Positions 6,939 through 13,131 of a stretch of DNA of 13,131 nt are shown here, in pieces (the stretch's first letter is position 1; every line of letters starts with the position of its first letter). The stretch comes from Prevotella sp. (GTDB lineage: Bacteria > Bacteroidota > Bacteroidia > Bacteroidales > Bacteroidaceae): positions 1 to 13,131 of the forward strand of contig JAHHQW010000057.1 of NCBI GenBank assembly GCA_020026195.1, written 5' to 3'. Below the pieces are notes generated by a model that worked only from the letters and a program-made list of their open reading frames with translations, had not been told where the DNA came from and searched no databases. Position numbers and translations under genes: made by a program.

Positions 6939-9395
6939 TTAATTTTTCTTCTGAGAATCTTCGTCTATCTCAAACTTAACAGGATTTTCAACAATCTCTT
7001 TTGTAAGGGCGAAATCCCATACATCCTGGACATTCTCAACATAATGGAATGTTACTCCTTCAACATACATCTGAGGAATCTCCTCTATGTCGCGACGATT
7101 GTCCTGACAGATAAGGATATCTGTAATACCTGAGCGCTTAGCAGCAAGTATCTTTTCCTTAATACCACCTACGGGAAGAACTTTACCACGAAGTGTTATC
7201 TCACCTGTCATCGCTGTGTTCTTACGAACCTTACGCTGTGTAAGTGCAGATGCTATTGATGTGGCAATGGTTATACCTGCCGAAGGACCATCCTTTGGAG
7301 TTGCTCCCTCTGGAACATGGACATGAATGTTGTAGCTGTCGAAGATTCTGTAGTCTAATCCGAGTGTATCGGCATGTGCCTTGATATATTCAAGTGCAAG
7401 TACTGCTGATTCCTTCATCACATCACCAAGGTTTCCTGTAAGAGTAAGTTTTGCGCCCTTACCCTTGCTAAGACTTGTTTCGATGAAAAGTATTTCACCT
7501 CCGACACTTGTCCATGCAAGTCCGGTAACAACGCCAGGATACTGGTTGCCCTGATATACATCTCTGTAATATGGCGGTTTGCCTAACAAAGATTCTATAT
7601 TGTCTGGTGATATACGATGATATGGAAGTTTGCCGTCGAGTGTAAGGTGGTAAGCCAGTTTGCGGAACACCTTATTTATCTGTTTTTCAAGCTGACGAAC
7701 ACCGCTCTCTCTTGTGTAAGACTCTATTATGCGTTCGATTGCAGAACTGCTGAATGAGAGGTTCTCGCCTATCATACCTGTATTTTCTCTTTCCTTTGGA
7801 ACGAGATGACGTTTCGCAATCTCCATCTTCTCTTCTGTGATGTAGCCGCTTACTTCAATAAGTTCCATACGGTCGAGAAGTGGACGGGGAATAGTATTGA
7901 GATCGTTAGCAGTTGCTATGAACAGCACCTTAGAAAGATCGTAGTCTACATCAAGATAATTATCGTGGAACGAACTATTCTGTTCTGGATCAAGCACTTC
8001 GAGCAGTGCTGAAGCAGGATCGCCGTTAACTGTATTCTGAGTAATCTTATCTATCTCGTCAAGAATGAAAACAGGATTAGAAGAGCCTGCCTTCTGAATA
8101 TTCTTGATGATACGTCCGGGCATTGCGCCAATGTATGTGCGACGATGACCTCGGATCTCTGATTCATCGTGAAGACCTCCAAGTGAAACACGTACGTATT
8201 TACGTTTCATGGCACTTGCTATACTCTTGCCAAGACTTGTCTTACCTACTCCCGGAGGACCATAAAGACAGATAATCGGTGACTTCAGATCGCCTTTCAG
8301 ACTGAGCACTGCAAGATATTCAAGGATACGTTCCTTAACTTTCTCCATGCCGTAATGATCCTTGTCAAGAATCTTCTTCGCACGTTTAATGTCAAGGTCG
8401 TCGGTTGTGTATTCACCCCATGGCAGAGAAACCATTGTTTCAAGGTATGTAAGAAGTACACTGAAATCAGGACTCTGCGGATTAAGTGTTTCAAGTTTGT
8501 CTACGTTCTTGTAGAACACTTTAGCTACGTCTTCAGACCAGTTCTTATTTTTAGCTTTCTCTATAAGTTCCTTCTGTTCGGGAAGTCCCTCACCCTGTCC
8601 GAGTTCTTCTTTGATGTTCTTTATCTGCTGTTGCAGGAAATATTCTTTCTGCTGTTCGTCGATATCCATCTGAGTACGATTACGTATTTCGATGCGTATC
8701 TTCTGAAGTTCTATTTCCTGACCGAGTACGCCGAGCAGACGCAGTACACGTTTCTTTAAGTCTGTTTCCTCAAGCATCTTCTGTTTTGCAGGAACAGCAA
8801 ACGGCATCATAGAACATACAAAGTTCATTGCGAGCATGTCGTTGGTGATATTTCGTAAAGAGAAAAGAGTCTCATCAGGAATATCATCATTCATCTTGAC
8901 ATACTTTTCTACCGATTTTCGCATATCTGCAAGAATAGTCTTATTCTCGGCATCATTATCATCAAAAGGTATTTCAGGATAATCTGCGACAATACCATGA
9001 TAGCACGAACCGTCAGTCTCAAGAGACTTAAGTTCGCATCGCTGCTGCGCCTGAAGGATTACTGTAATCTTTTCATCGGGCATCTCGATGAGACGTACTA
9101 TCTTGGCATAAACGCCTACATGGTAAAGATCTTCAAATTCTGGGTTTTCGTTATCACTGTCTTTCTGACAAAATACGGCACATTCTGCTTTTTCGCCGCT
9201 CTTCTTCATCGTTGAAACAAGGCTGAGACTTTTTTCTCTTCCTACAAGTACCGGAGTGAAGGTACCTGGGAAAAGCACGATATTTCTTGTTGCAAGAATC
9301 AACATGTCTCCTTCTTCATGTTTCTTAAACATTTCTGTTATATCGCCATCGTAATCAGCTATCAGAGATATCTGACCATTTCGTTCTTTAGTCAT
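6939..9395 (-). CDS. lon: ATP-dependent protease Lon
   Basis: A cytosolic AAA+ serine protease that degrades misfolded and regulatory proteins as a hexamer. With the ATG at 9395 the product is 818 residues; E. coli Lon has 784. Domains in order: N-terminal LON substrate-binding domain (about 30-230), a coiled-coil linker rich in Glu/Lys/Gln (about 230-280), the AAA+ module with Walker A GPPGVGKT (379-386) and Walker B FILDEID (443-449), and the protease domain with the Ser/Lys dyad S705 (in KDGPSAG) and K748 (in GGIKEK). The S-to-K spacing of 43 equals that of E. coli S679/K722. A longer frame opens at 9458, but its added 21 codons run through the promoter box at 9420-9427, so the downstream ATG is preferred. 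It is the first gene of the minus-strand run. Confidence 0.97.
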   Translation of the reverse strand: MTKERNGQISLIADYDGDITEMFKKHEEGDMLILATRNIVLFPGTFTPVLVGREKSLSLVSTMKKSGEKAECAVFCQKDSDNENPEFEDLYHVGVYAKIVRLIEMPDEKITVILQAQQRCELKSLETDGSCYHGIVADYPEIPFDDNDAENKTILADMRKSVEKYVKMNDDIPDETLFSLRNITNDMLAMNFVCSMMPFAVPAKQKMLEETDLKKRVLRLLGVLGQEIELQKIRIEIRNRTQMDIDEQQKEYFLQQQIKNIKEELGQGEGLPEQKELIEKAKNKNWSEDVAKVFYKNVDKLETLNPQSPDFSVLLTYLETMVSLPWGEYTTDDLDIKRAKKILDKDHYGMEKVKERILEYLAVLSLKGDLKSPIICLYGPPGVGKTSLGKSIASAMKRKYVRVSLGGLHDESEIRGHRRTYIGAMPGRIIKNIQKAGSSNPVFILDEIDKITQNTVNGDPASALLEVLDPEQNSSFHDNYLDVDYDLSKVLFIATANDLNTIPRPLLDRMELIEVSGYITEEKMEIAKRHLVPKERENTGMIGENLSFSSSAIERIIESYTRESGVRQLEKQINKVFRKLAYHLTLDGKLPYHRISPDNIESLLGKPPYYRDVYQGNQYPGVVTGLAWTSVGGEILFIETSLSKGKGAKLTLTGNLGDVMKESAVLALEYIKAHADTLGLDYRIFDSYNIHVHVPEGATPKDGPSAGITIATSIASALTQRKVRKNTAMTGEITLRGKVLPVGGIKEKILAAKRSGITDILICQDNRRDIEEIPQMYVEGVTFHYVENVQDVWDFALTKEIVENPVKFEIDEDSQKKN

Positions 9396-9419
9396 ACTAA
9401 TTTTATATGGTTTGGAGTG

Positions 9420-9452
9420 CAAAGTTATGAAAAAAGAATTGAATAATCTCAA
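9420..9452 (-). promoter_or_regulatory. Promoter of lon and the downstream gene run
   Basis: On the minus strand the -7 box is TAACTTTG (9420-9427) and a TTG lies 22 bases upstream (9450-9452). The predicted start near 9413 leaves a leader of under 20 bases before the lon ATG. No other promoter box is evident in the short gaps down to the microprotein, so this probably drives lon, tgt, lptG, the helicase and the microprotein. Confidence 0.6.
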
Positions 9453-9479
9453 GAACACACCTAATTATACGATTTTTAG

Positions 9480-9487
9480 TATATTTG
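9480..9487 (+). promoter_or_regulatory. Promoter of trmN6 (-7 box)
   Basis: TATATTTG fits TAnnTTTG. Transcription would start near 9493, about 23 bases before the ATG at 9516, through an A-rich leader lacking a Shine-Dalgarno. A clear -33 TTTG is not seen. The lon and trmN6 -7 boxes are back to back, about 50 bases apart. Confidence 0.5.
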
Positions 9488-9515
9488 CACAGCATAAAGT
9501 GAAATAAAAAAGAAA

Positions 9516-10220
9516 ATGTCAAACGAATATTTCAAGTTTAAACGATTCACCGTGTTTCACGACAGATGTGCCATGAAGGTTGGTACAGACGGCGTACTGC
9601 TCGGTGCATGGGCTCCAGGCGGTAAAAAAATATTAGACATCGGCACTGGCAGCGGACTTATTTCACTTATGATGGCACAGCGTTTTGACAAAAGTTCTAT
9701 CAATGCACTGGAAATAGACGGAGAAGCAGCATCACAGGCAAAAGAGAATGTCGAAAAATCTGAATTCAATAAAAGAATAGACATTTTTCATTCTTCACTA
9801 CAGGAATATCATGAAAAGTGTAAAACAAAATATGACTGCATAGTGAGCAATCCGCCCTTTTACACAGAAGATACAGGATGTCCAGAAAACAGAAGACATA
9901 CTGCACGACACACAGAATCACTTACTTACAGCGAATTGTTCAAGTTTTCTGCTGATCTGCTTGACAATGAAGGTAAACTATCGGTAATAGTGCCGTATGA
10001 GGCAAAAAATAAAATTTTATTTGAGGCATGTTTGTCAGGATTATATGTAAAGAATATTTGTTACATACGTACTACCCCTAAAAAGAATCCAAAACGTATT
10101 ATGGCAACATTCTCTAAAGTCCGTCCTGACAACGTGGAAAATGAAGAACATTGTATCATGAACGCAGACGGTTCAAAATCAGAATGGTACTTAGTTCTTA
10201 CTCGCGATTTTTACCTCTAA
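9516..10220 (+). CDS. trmN6: tRNA1(Val) adenine(37)-N6-methyltransferase
   Basis: An S-adenosylmethionine-dependent enzyme that in E. coli (YfiC/TrmN6) methylates A37 of tRNA1(Val). The 234 residues start with the family signature FHDRCAMKVGTDGVLLGAW (14-32), nearly the same as in the E. coli protein. The SAM-binding motif DIGTGSGL is at 41-48, the acidic residue ending strand 2 is in ALEID (64-68), and the N6-adenine catalytic motif NPPF is at 112-115. The C-terminal half completes the Rossmann-like fold. It is divergent from lon and its last 23 bases overlap the 3' end of the convergent lipid kinase gene, so there is no terminator between the two. The exact tRNA target in this organism is inferred from the family. 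Confidence 0.93.
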   Translation: MSNEYFKFKRFTVFHDRCAMKVGTDGVLLGAWAPGGKKILDIGTGSGLISLMMAQRFDKSSINALEIDGEAASQAKENVEKSEFNKRIDIFHSSLQEYHEKCKTKYDCIVSNPPFYTEDTGCPENRRHTARHTESLTYSELFKFSADLLDNEGKLSVIVPYEAKNKILFEACLSGLYVKNICYIRTTPKKNPKRIMATFSKVRPDNVENEEHCIMNADGSKSEWYLVLTRDFYL

Positions 10221-11226
10221 CTAATTTTCTAGACTTTTTTATTACCTGACCGGTAGTAGTTTCCAGCTCTTTACGTATCTTCTGAATATTAGAAAATAAT
10301 TCATTCAAAGAGCTTTGAATAACGTTCGGACGATTGAGTTGATCCTCTGATATGGAACCATTAACAACAATGTTAATGCCTGCCTTAACAATAGAAATAT
10401 TTATTTCTTTTCCCATTATAAGTGGCTCGCCATCATAATGTACCACTCCTTCATGTTCTCTCTGTATTTTTATTCGGTTCGTCCTGAAAGTCTTCACTTT
10501 ACGATTTCTATCGAGAGTCTTGTTGAACATATCAATACCTATAGATGGTGCATCAAGCATGTCAAAAGGTTCCATAATAACAACATCCATTACACCATCC
10601 ATCATGCTTGCCGAAGGTGCTATATAAGCATTATTTCCGTACTGAGAAGCATTGGCACATGATACTAAAAGAGCTTCGTGTACCTGCTCGTTATGCTCGT
10701 CAGTAATAACATATTTCTGTGGCTTGTATGTGAGCCATTCTTTTAGAATTTTCTCAGCATAAGTAACTGGTCCGCGCCTTCCGCTTTTAGCAAACTCCAT
10801 GCTGACAAAGGCGTCAAAGCCCATTCCGCATGTACAGAAAAAAGGACAATCGTTTATCAGACCGTAGTCAAGACGATGAATAACACATTCATTAAGAATC
10901 TTCACGGCCTTTCGTAAATCAGTTGGTATGCCAAGGTGGCGTGCAAGTCCGTTACCAGAGCCGCACGGAAGTATACCCATTGCCGTATCCGTATTAATAA
11001 GACCGCATCCAATCTCATTAACAGTACCGTCGCCACCTACTGCCACAACAATATCGACACCGTTTTTTGCTGCTTCTGCTGCAATCTTGGTAGCATGGCC
11101 TTTATACTCAGTATATTTTATATCATATGTATAACGGTCTTTGTCGATATTATCTGCAATAATACGAGGTATGAGTCTTTTTTTTCCTGTTCCAGAAATT
11201 GGATTCAATACAAATAATATGTTCAT
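10198..11226 (-). CDS. Diacylglycerol/sphingosine-kinase-family lipid kinase
   Basis: A soluble or membrane-associated ATP-dependent lipid kinase of the DAGK catalytic family (YegS, DgkB, sphingosine and ceramide kinases). The nucleotide-binding motifs are intact: NPISGTGKK at 8-16, GGDGTVNE at 64-71 and GILPCGSGNGLARHL at 84-98. The second, beta-sandwich domain follows from about residue 125 (FFCTCGMGFDAFV, then the DGVMDVVIMEPF segment), with the typical HYDGEPL near residue 264. The 342-residue length exceeds the usual ~300 because of a basic tail (about 310-342). The lipid substrate cannot be read from the sequence. The divergent neighbour is serine palmitoyltransferase, so a sphingoid base or ceramide is a reasonable alternative to diacylglycerol. 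The 3' end overlaps trmN6 by 23 bases, tail to tail. Confidence 0.9.
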   Translation of the reverse strand: MNILFVLNPISGTGKKRLIPRIIADNIDKDRYTYDIKYTEYKGHATKIAAEAAKNGVDIVVAVGGDGTVNEIGCGLINTDTAMGILPCGSGNGLARHLGIPTDLRKAVKILNECVIHRLDYGLINDCPFFCTCGMGFDAFVSMEFAKSGRRGPVTYAEKILKEWLTYKPQKYVITDEHNEQVHEALLVSCANASQYGNNAYIAPSASMMDGVMDVVIMEPFDMLDAPSIGIDMFNKTLDRNRKVKTFRTNRIKIQREHEGVVHYDGEPLIMGKEINISIVKAGINIVVNGSISEDQLNRPNVIQSSLNELFSNIQKIRKELETTTGQVIKKSRKLVRGKNRE

Positions 11227-11256
11227 CTAACTACAATTAACTGATTTCCGTGTCTG

Positions 11257-11264
11257 CAAAGTTA
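11257..11264 (-). promoter_or_regulatory. Promoter of the lipid kinase (-7 box)
   Basis: On the minus strand the box reads TAACTTTG, identical to that of lon. Transcription would start near 11250, about 25 bases before the ATG at 11226. The position expected for the -33 element (about 11285-11289) falls inside the left arm of the inverted repeat at 11281-11312. Confidence 0.55.
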
Positions 11265-11280
11265 GTAAAAAGTTGATTTA

Positions 11281-11312
11281 TTTCGTAAAGCAGAGACTCA
11301 AAATTTACGAAA
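11281..11312. promoter_or_regulatory. Inverted repeat, candidate operator
   Basis: TTTCGTAAA (11281-11289) and TTTACGAAA (11304-11312) are perfect 9-base inverted arms separated by 14 bases, with arm centres 23 bases (about two helical turns) apart. It overlaps the -33 region of the lipid kinase promoter and lies about 46 bases upstream of the spt -7 box. This geometry fits a dimeric transcription-factor site. A 14-base loop and no T-run make a terminator unlikely. Confidence 0.4.
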
Positions 11313-11357
11313 CGGCAATTTTTTAAGTAAAAATGTTTATTTATATGATTTTTTTTA

Positions 11358-11365
11358 TACCTTTG
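11358..11365 (+). promoter_or_regulatory. Promoter of spt (-7 box)
   Basis: TACCTTTG is an exact TAnnTTTG match. A TTT at 11336-11338, about 19 bases upstream, could serve as the -33 element. The predicted start near 11371 gives a leader of about 48 bases to the ATG at 11419. No Shine-Dalgarno is present. Confidence 0.6.
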
Positions 11366-11418
11366 CAGCCTAATTAATTGTACGTAGTATATAGTTATAC
11401 TTACTATACCTTTAACAA

Positions 11419-12606
11419 ATGGGATTATTACAAGAAAAATTAAAGAAATACCGCGAACCGCAGAAGTATATGGAAGCTGGTGTGTATCCATATTTCCGTG
11501 CTATCAAGGGAAAACAGAACACAGAAGTAAACATGGATGGACACAAGGTCCTCATGTTCGGCTCTAATGCTTACACGGGACTTCCTGGCGATCAGCGCAT
11601 TATAGATGCTGCTAAGAAGGCTCTTGATATATATGGTTCCGGTTGTGCAGGAAGCCGTTTCCTTAACGGTACTCTCGACCTCCACGTGGAATTGGAGAAA
11701 GAGCTTGCAGAATTCGAACACAAAGACGAAGCATTATGTTTTTCAACAGGATTTACGGTTAATTCTGGTGTCCTATCAGTTATATGTGGTCGCGAAGACT
11801 ACATAATCTGTGACGACCGTGATCATGCAAGTATCGTTGATGGACGCCGTTTGTCGTTTGCTACTTGTCTCAAGTATAAACATAACGACATGAATGATTT
11901 GGAAAAGCAACTTAAACGTTGCCGCCCTGAATCAATAAAACTAATCGTAGTTGATGGTGTGTTCTCTATGGAAGGCGACCTCGCCAATCTTCCTGAAATC
12001 GTAAAACTCAAGAAGAAATATAACGCATCGCTTATGGTTGATGAAGCTCACGGTTTAGGTGTATTCGGTAAAGAAGGACGAGGCGTCTGTGATCATTTCG
12101 GTGTTACCGACGATGTAGATCTCATTATGGGAACTTTCAGTAAGAGTCTTGCCAGCATCGGTGGTTTCATAGCTTCTGACAAAGACACAATTAACTATCT
12201 GCGTCATACCTGTCGTACATATATATTTAGTGCATCTAACACACCTGCTGCTACAGCTGCAGCTCGTGAAGCTCTACATATCATTCGTCAGGAACCTGAA
12301 CGTATAGAAAAACTTTGGAAAGTTACAAACTATGCACTACGTCGTTTCAAGGAAGAAGGTTTTGAAATTGGCGACACAGAAAGCCCAATCATTCCTCTTT
12401 ATGTAAGAGACGTGGATAAAACATTTACTGTTACAAAACTTGCTTTTGATAACGGTGTGTTCATAAACCCTGTCATACCTCCGGCATGTGCTCCTCAAGA
12501 TACGCTAGTTCGTTTTGCTCTTATGGCAACTCACACCGAAGAACAGGTGGAAAAAGGTGTACAAGTACTGAAAAAGGTATTTATCGAACAAGGAATCATA
12601 AAATAA
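11419..12606 (+). CDS. spt: Serine palmitoyltransferase (alpha-oxoamine synthase)
   Basis: A pyridoxal-phosphate enzyme that condenses serine with a long-chain acyl-CoA to 3-ketosphinganine, the first step of sphingolipid synthesis. The 395 residues follow the family fold: YGSGCAGSRFLNGT (72-85), H136 in DRDHASIVDG that stacks on the cofactor, D208 and H211 in VDEAHGLGVFG, and the Schiff-base lysine K242 in GTFSKSLASIGGF. The C-terminal PPACAPQDTLVRFALMATHT segment is close to what I recall for the Bacteroides enzyme and separates it from 2-amino-3-ketobutyrate CoA ligase and 8-amino-7-oxononanoate synthase. It is a soluble homodimer, unlike the eukaryotic membrane enzyme. It is divergent from a lipid kinase and immediately precedes tRNA-Pro; no terminator lies between, so its transcript probably ends at the terminator after the tRNA. 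Confidence 0.94.
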   Translation: MGLLQEKLKKYREPQKYMEAGVYPYFRAIKGKQNTEVNMDGHKVLMFGSNAYTGLPGDQRIIDAAKKALDIYGSGCAGSRFLNGTLDLHVELEKELAEFEHKDEALCFSTGFTVNSGVLSVICGREDYIICDDRDHASIVDGRRLSFATCLKYKHNDMNDLEKQLKRCRPESIKLIVVDGVFSMEGDLANLPEIVKLKKKYNASLMVDEAHGLGVFGKEGRGVCDHFGVTDDVDLIMGTFSKSLASIGGFIASDKDTINYLRHTCRTYIFSASNTPAATAAAREALHIIRQEPERIEKLWKVTNYALRRFKEEGFEIGDTESPIIPLYVRDVDKTFTVTKLAFDNGVFINPVIPPACAPQDTLVRFALMATHTEEQVEKGVQVLKKVFIEQGIIK

Positions 12607-12618
12607 TTGGTGAAAATA

Positions 12619-12650
12619 TTTGCACGGCATTAAGATTTTTATTACCTTTG
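12619..12650 (+). promoter_or_regulatory. Promoter of tRNA-Pro
   Basis: TTTG at 12619-12622, a 20-base spacer, and TACCTTTG at 12643-12650 give the best match to the two-part Bacteroidota promoter in the window. Transcription would start near 12656, about 30 bases before the mature tRNA. It begins 12 bases after the spt stop codon. Confidence 0.8.
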
Positions 12651-12686
12651 CATCCGCAATCGCAAATATAACAGATGCCGTTGCAA

Positions 12687-12760
12687 CGGGGTGTGGCGCA
12701 GTCCGGTAGCGCACCTGGTTTGGGACCAGGTGGCCGCAGGTTCGAATCCTGTCGCCCCGA
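12687..12760 (+). tRNA. tRNA-Pro (anticodon UGG)
   Basis: A full cloverleaf of 74 bases. The acceptor stem CGGGGTG (12687-12693) pairs with CGCCCCG (12753-12759) with one G-T wobble, followed by discriminator A at 12760. The D stem is GCGC/GCGC (12696-12699, 12709-12712). The anticodon stem CCTGG/CCAGG encloses TTTGGGA, placing TGG at 12721-12723. The T arm contains GGTTCGAATCC. The C1-G72 start pair fits proline tRNAs. The 3' CCA is not encoded and must be added enzymatically. Confidence 0.97.
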
Positions 12761-12765
12761 CAATC

Positions 12766-12798
12766 AAAAGTCTTTCAGAAAAACTGAAAGACTTTTTT
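12766..12798 (+). terminator. Intrinsic terminator after tRNA-Pro
   Basis: AAAAGTCTTTCAG (12766-12778) and CTGAAAGACTTTT (12784-12796) form a perfect 13-base-pair stem with a five-A loop, and the T run reaches 12798. It starts five bases after the tRNA and probably ends both the tRNA and the spt read-through transcript. Confidence 0.92.
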
Positions 12799-13131
12799 GT
12801 TTAATATAGAATTTCTCTCCTAAACCATTTGGTAGTTCGAATTGCAATTCTTATTAGAAACCACATGATGTTTTGTTCAATTGCTTTATTCATTTACATA
12901 AAACCACTTACTAATGTAATGAGTAGTAAAAGAAATTATATTTTATGTATATGTCTCATTAAGCAAAAATGTATACAGCTATTCTGTTAACCGAACCGAC
13001 AGCTGAGAATTGAAAAACAAAAGAAGGCAGATAGAAGCTGAAGCCAATCCTAATAACAGTCAATAGCTGACAACTTATATAGGCTCAGTAGATAATCAAT
13101 GGGGATAGCCATATAGCTTAGCGATTCTAAA
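12799..13131. other. Right-end stretch without a convincing gene
   Basis: No frame of useful length opens on either strand. The one frame noted is 30 codons on the minus strand (12801-12893), with a mixed hydrophobic and Trp/Arg-rich product; it has no visible promoter or family resemblance. The palindrome GAATTGCAATTC lies at 12839-12850. AGCTGA recurs at 13001, 13036 and 13065 with uneven spacing. A gene starting beyond the window edge may use part of this as its upstream region. Confidence 0.5.

Noticed and set aside
9396..9458. Longer Lon start adding 21 residues
   Set aside because: The added codons run through the TAACTTTG promoter box and have no family support.
11419..12606. 2-amino-3-ketobutyrate CoA ligase or 8-amino-7-oxononanoate synthase as the identity of spt
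   Set aside because: The family fold is shared, but the C-terminal ATHT segment and overall resemblance fit Bacteroidota serine palmitoyltransferase; no threonine dehydrogenase or biotin genes adjoin.
13001..13070. AGCTGA repeated three times near the right end
   Set aside because: Six-base words with uneven spacing (35 and 29) and no flanking similarity.

Overview
This window reads as chromosomal housekeeping DNA from a member of the Bacteroidota, most likely Bacteroidales and close to Prevotella or a related genus. The support is threefold: promoter boxes of the form TAnnTTTG stand before nearly every transcription unit; Shine-Dalgarno sequences are absent and leaders are A-rich; and there is a sphingolipid-type serine palmitoyltransferase of the Bacteroides/Prevotella kind. 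The genus assignment is inference from sequence style. I see no phage, insertion sequence, CRISPR array or defence locus.

Layout. (1) 1-728: a ferritin gene on the plus strand with its own promoter and intrinsic terminator. (2) 729-1089: a non-coding stretch rich in short palindromes and short repeats, three of them on a 45-base spacing. (3) 1090-2989: ribosomal protein S1 (rpsA), minus strand, with terminator and promoter. (4) 3091-9452: one long minus-strand gene run, read in the order lon, tgt, an LptG-type lipopolysaccharide permease, a DEAD-box RNA helicase, and a 41-residue single-pass membrane microprotein. Gaps between these genes are 2, 9, 25 and 35 bases, which suggests one transcript from the lon promoter. 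(5) 9480-10220: trmN6, a tRNA adenine methyltransferase, divergent from lon. (6) 10198-11264: a diacylglycerol/sphingosine-kinase-family lipid kinase, minus strand, whose 3' end overlaps trmN6 tail to tail. (7) 11358-12606: serine palmitoyltransferase (spt), divergent from the lipid kinase across a 192-base region that carries a perfect 9-base inverted repeat. (8) 12619-12798: tRNA-Pro(UGG) with a textbook promoter and a strong terminator. (9) 12799-13131: no convincing gene.

Working together: the long minus-strand run joins protein quality control (Lon), tRNA queuosine modification (Tgt), outer-membrane lipopolysaccharide export (LptG) and RNA remodelling (helicase), a growth and stress mixture rather than a pathway. 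The spt/lipid-kinase pair may be functionally linked, because the kinase family includes sphingosine and ceramide kinases and Spt makes the precursor of the sphingoid base. The items most worth a second look are the unannotated microprotein at 3091-3216, the degenerate zinc site of Tgt, and the divergent spt/lipid-kinase locus with its candidate operator. Nothing here amounts to a clearly new multi-gene system.
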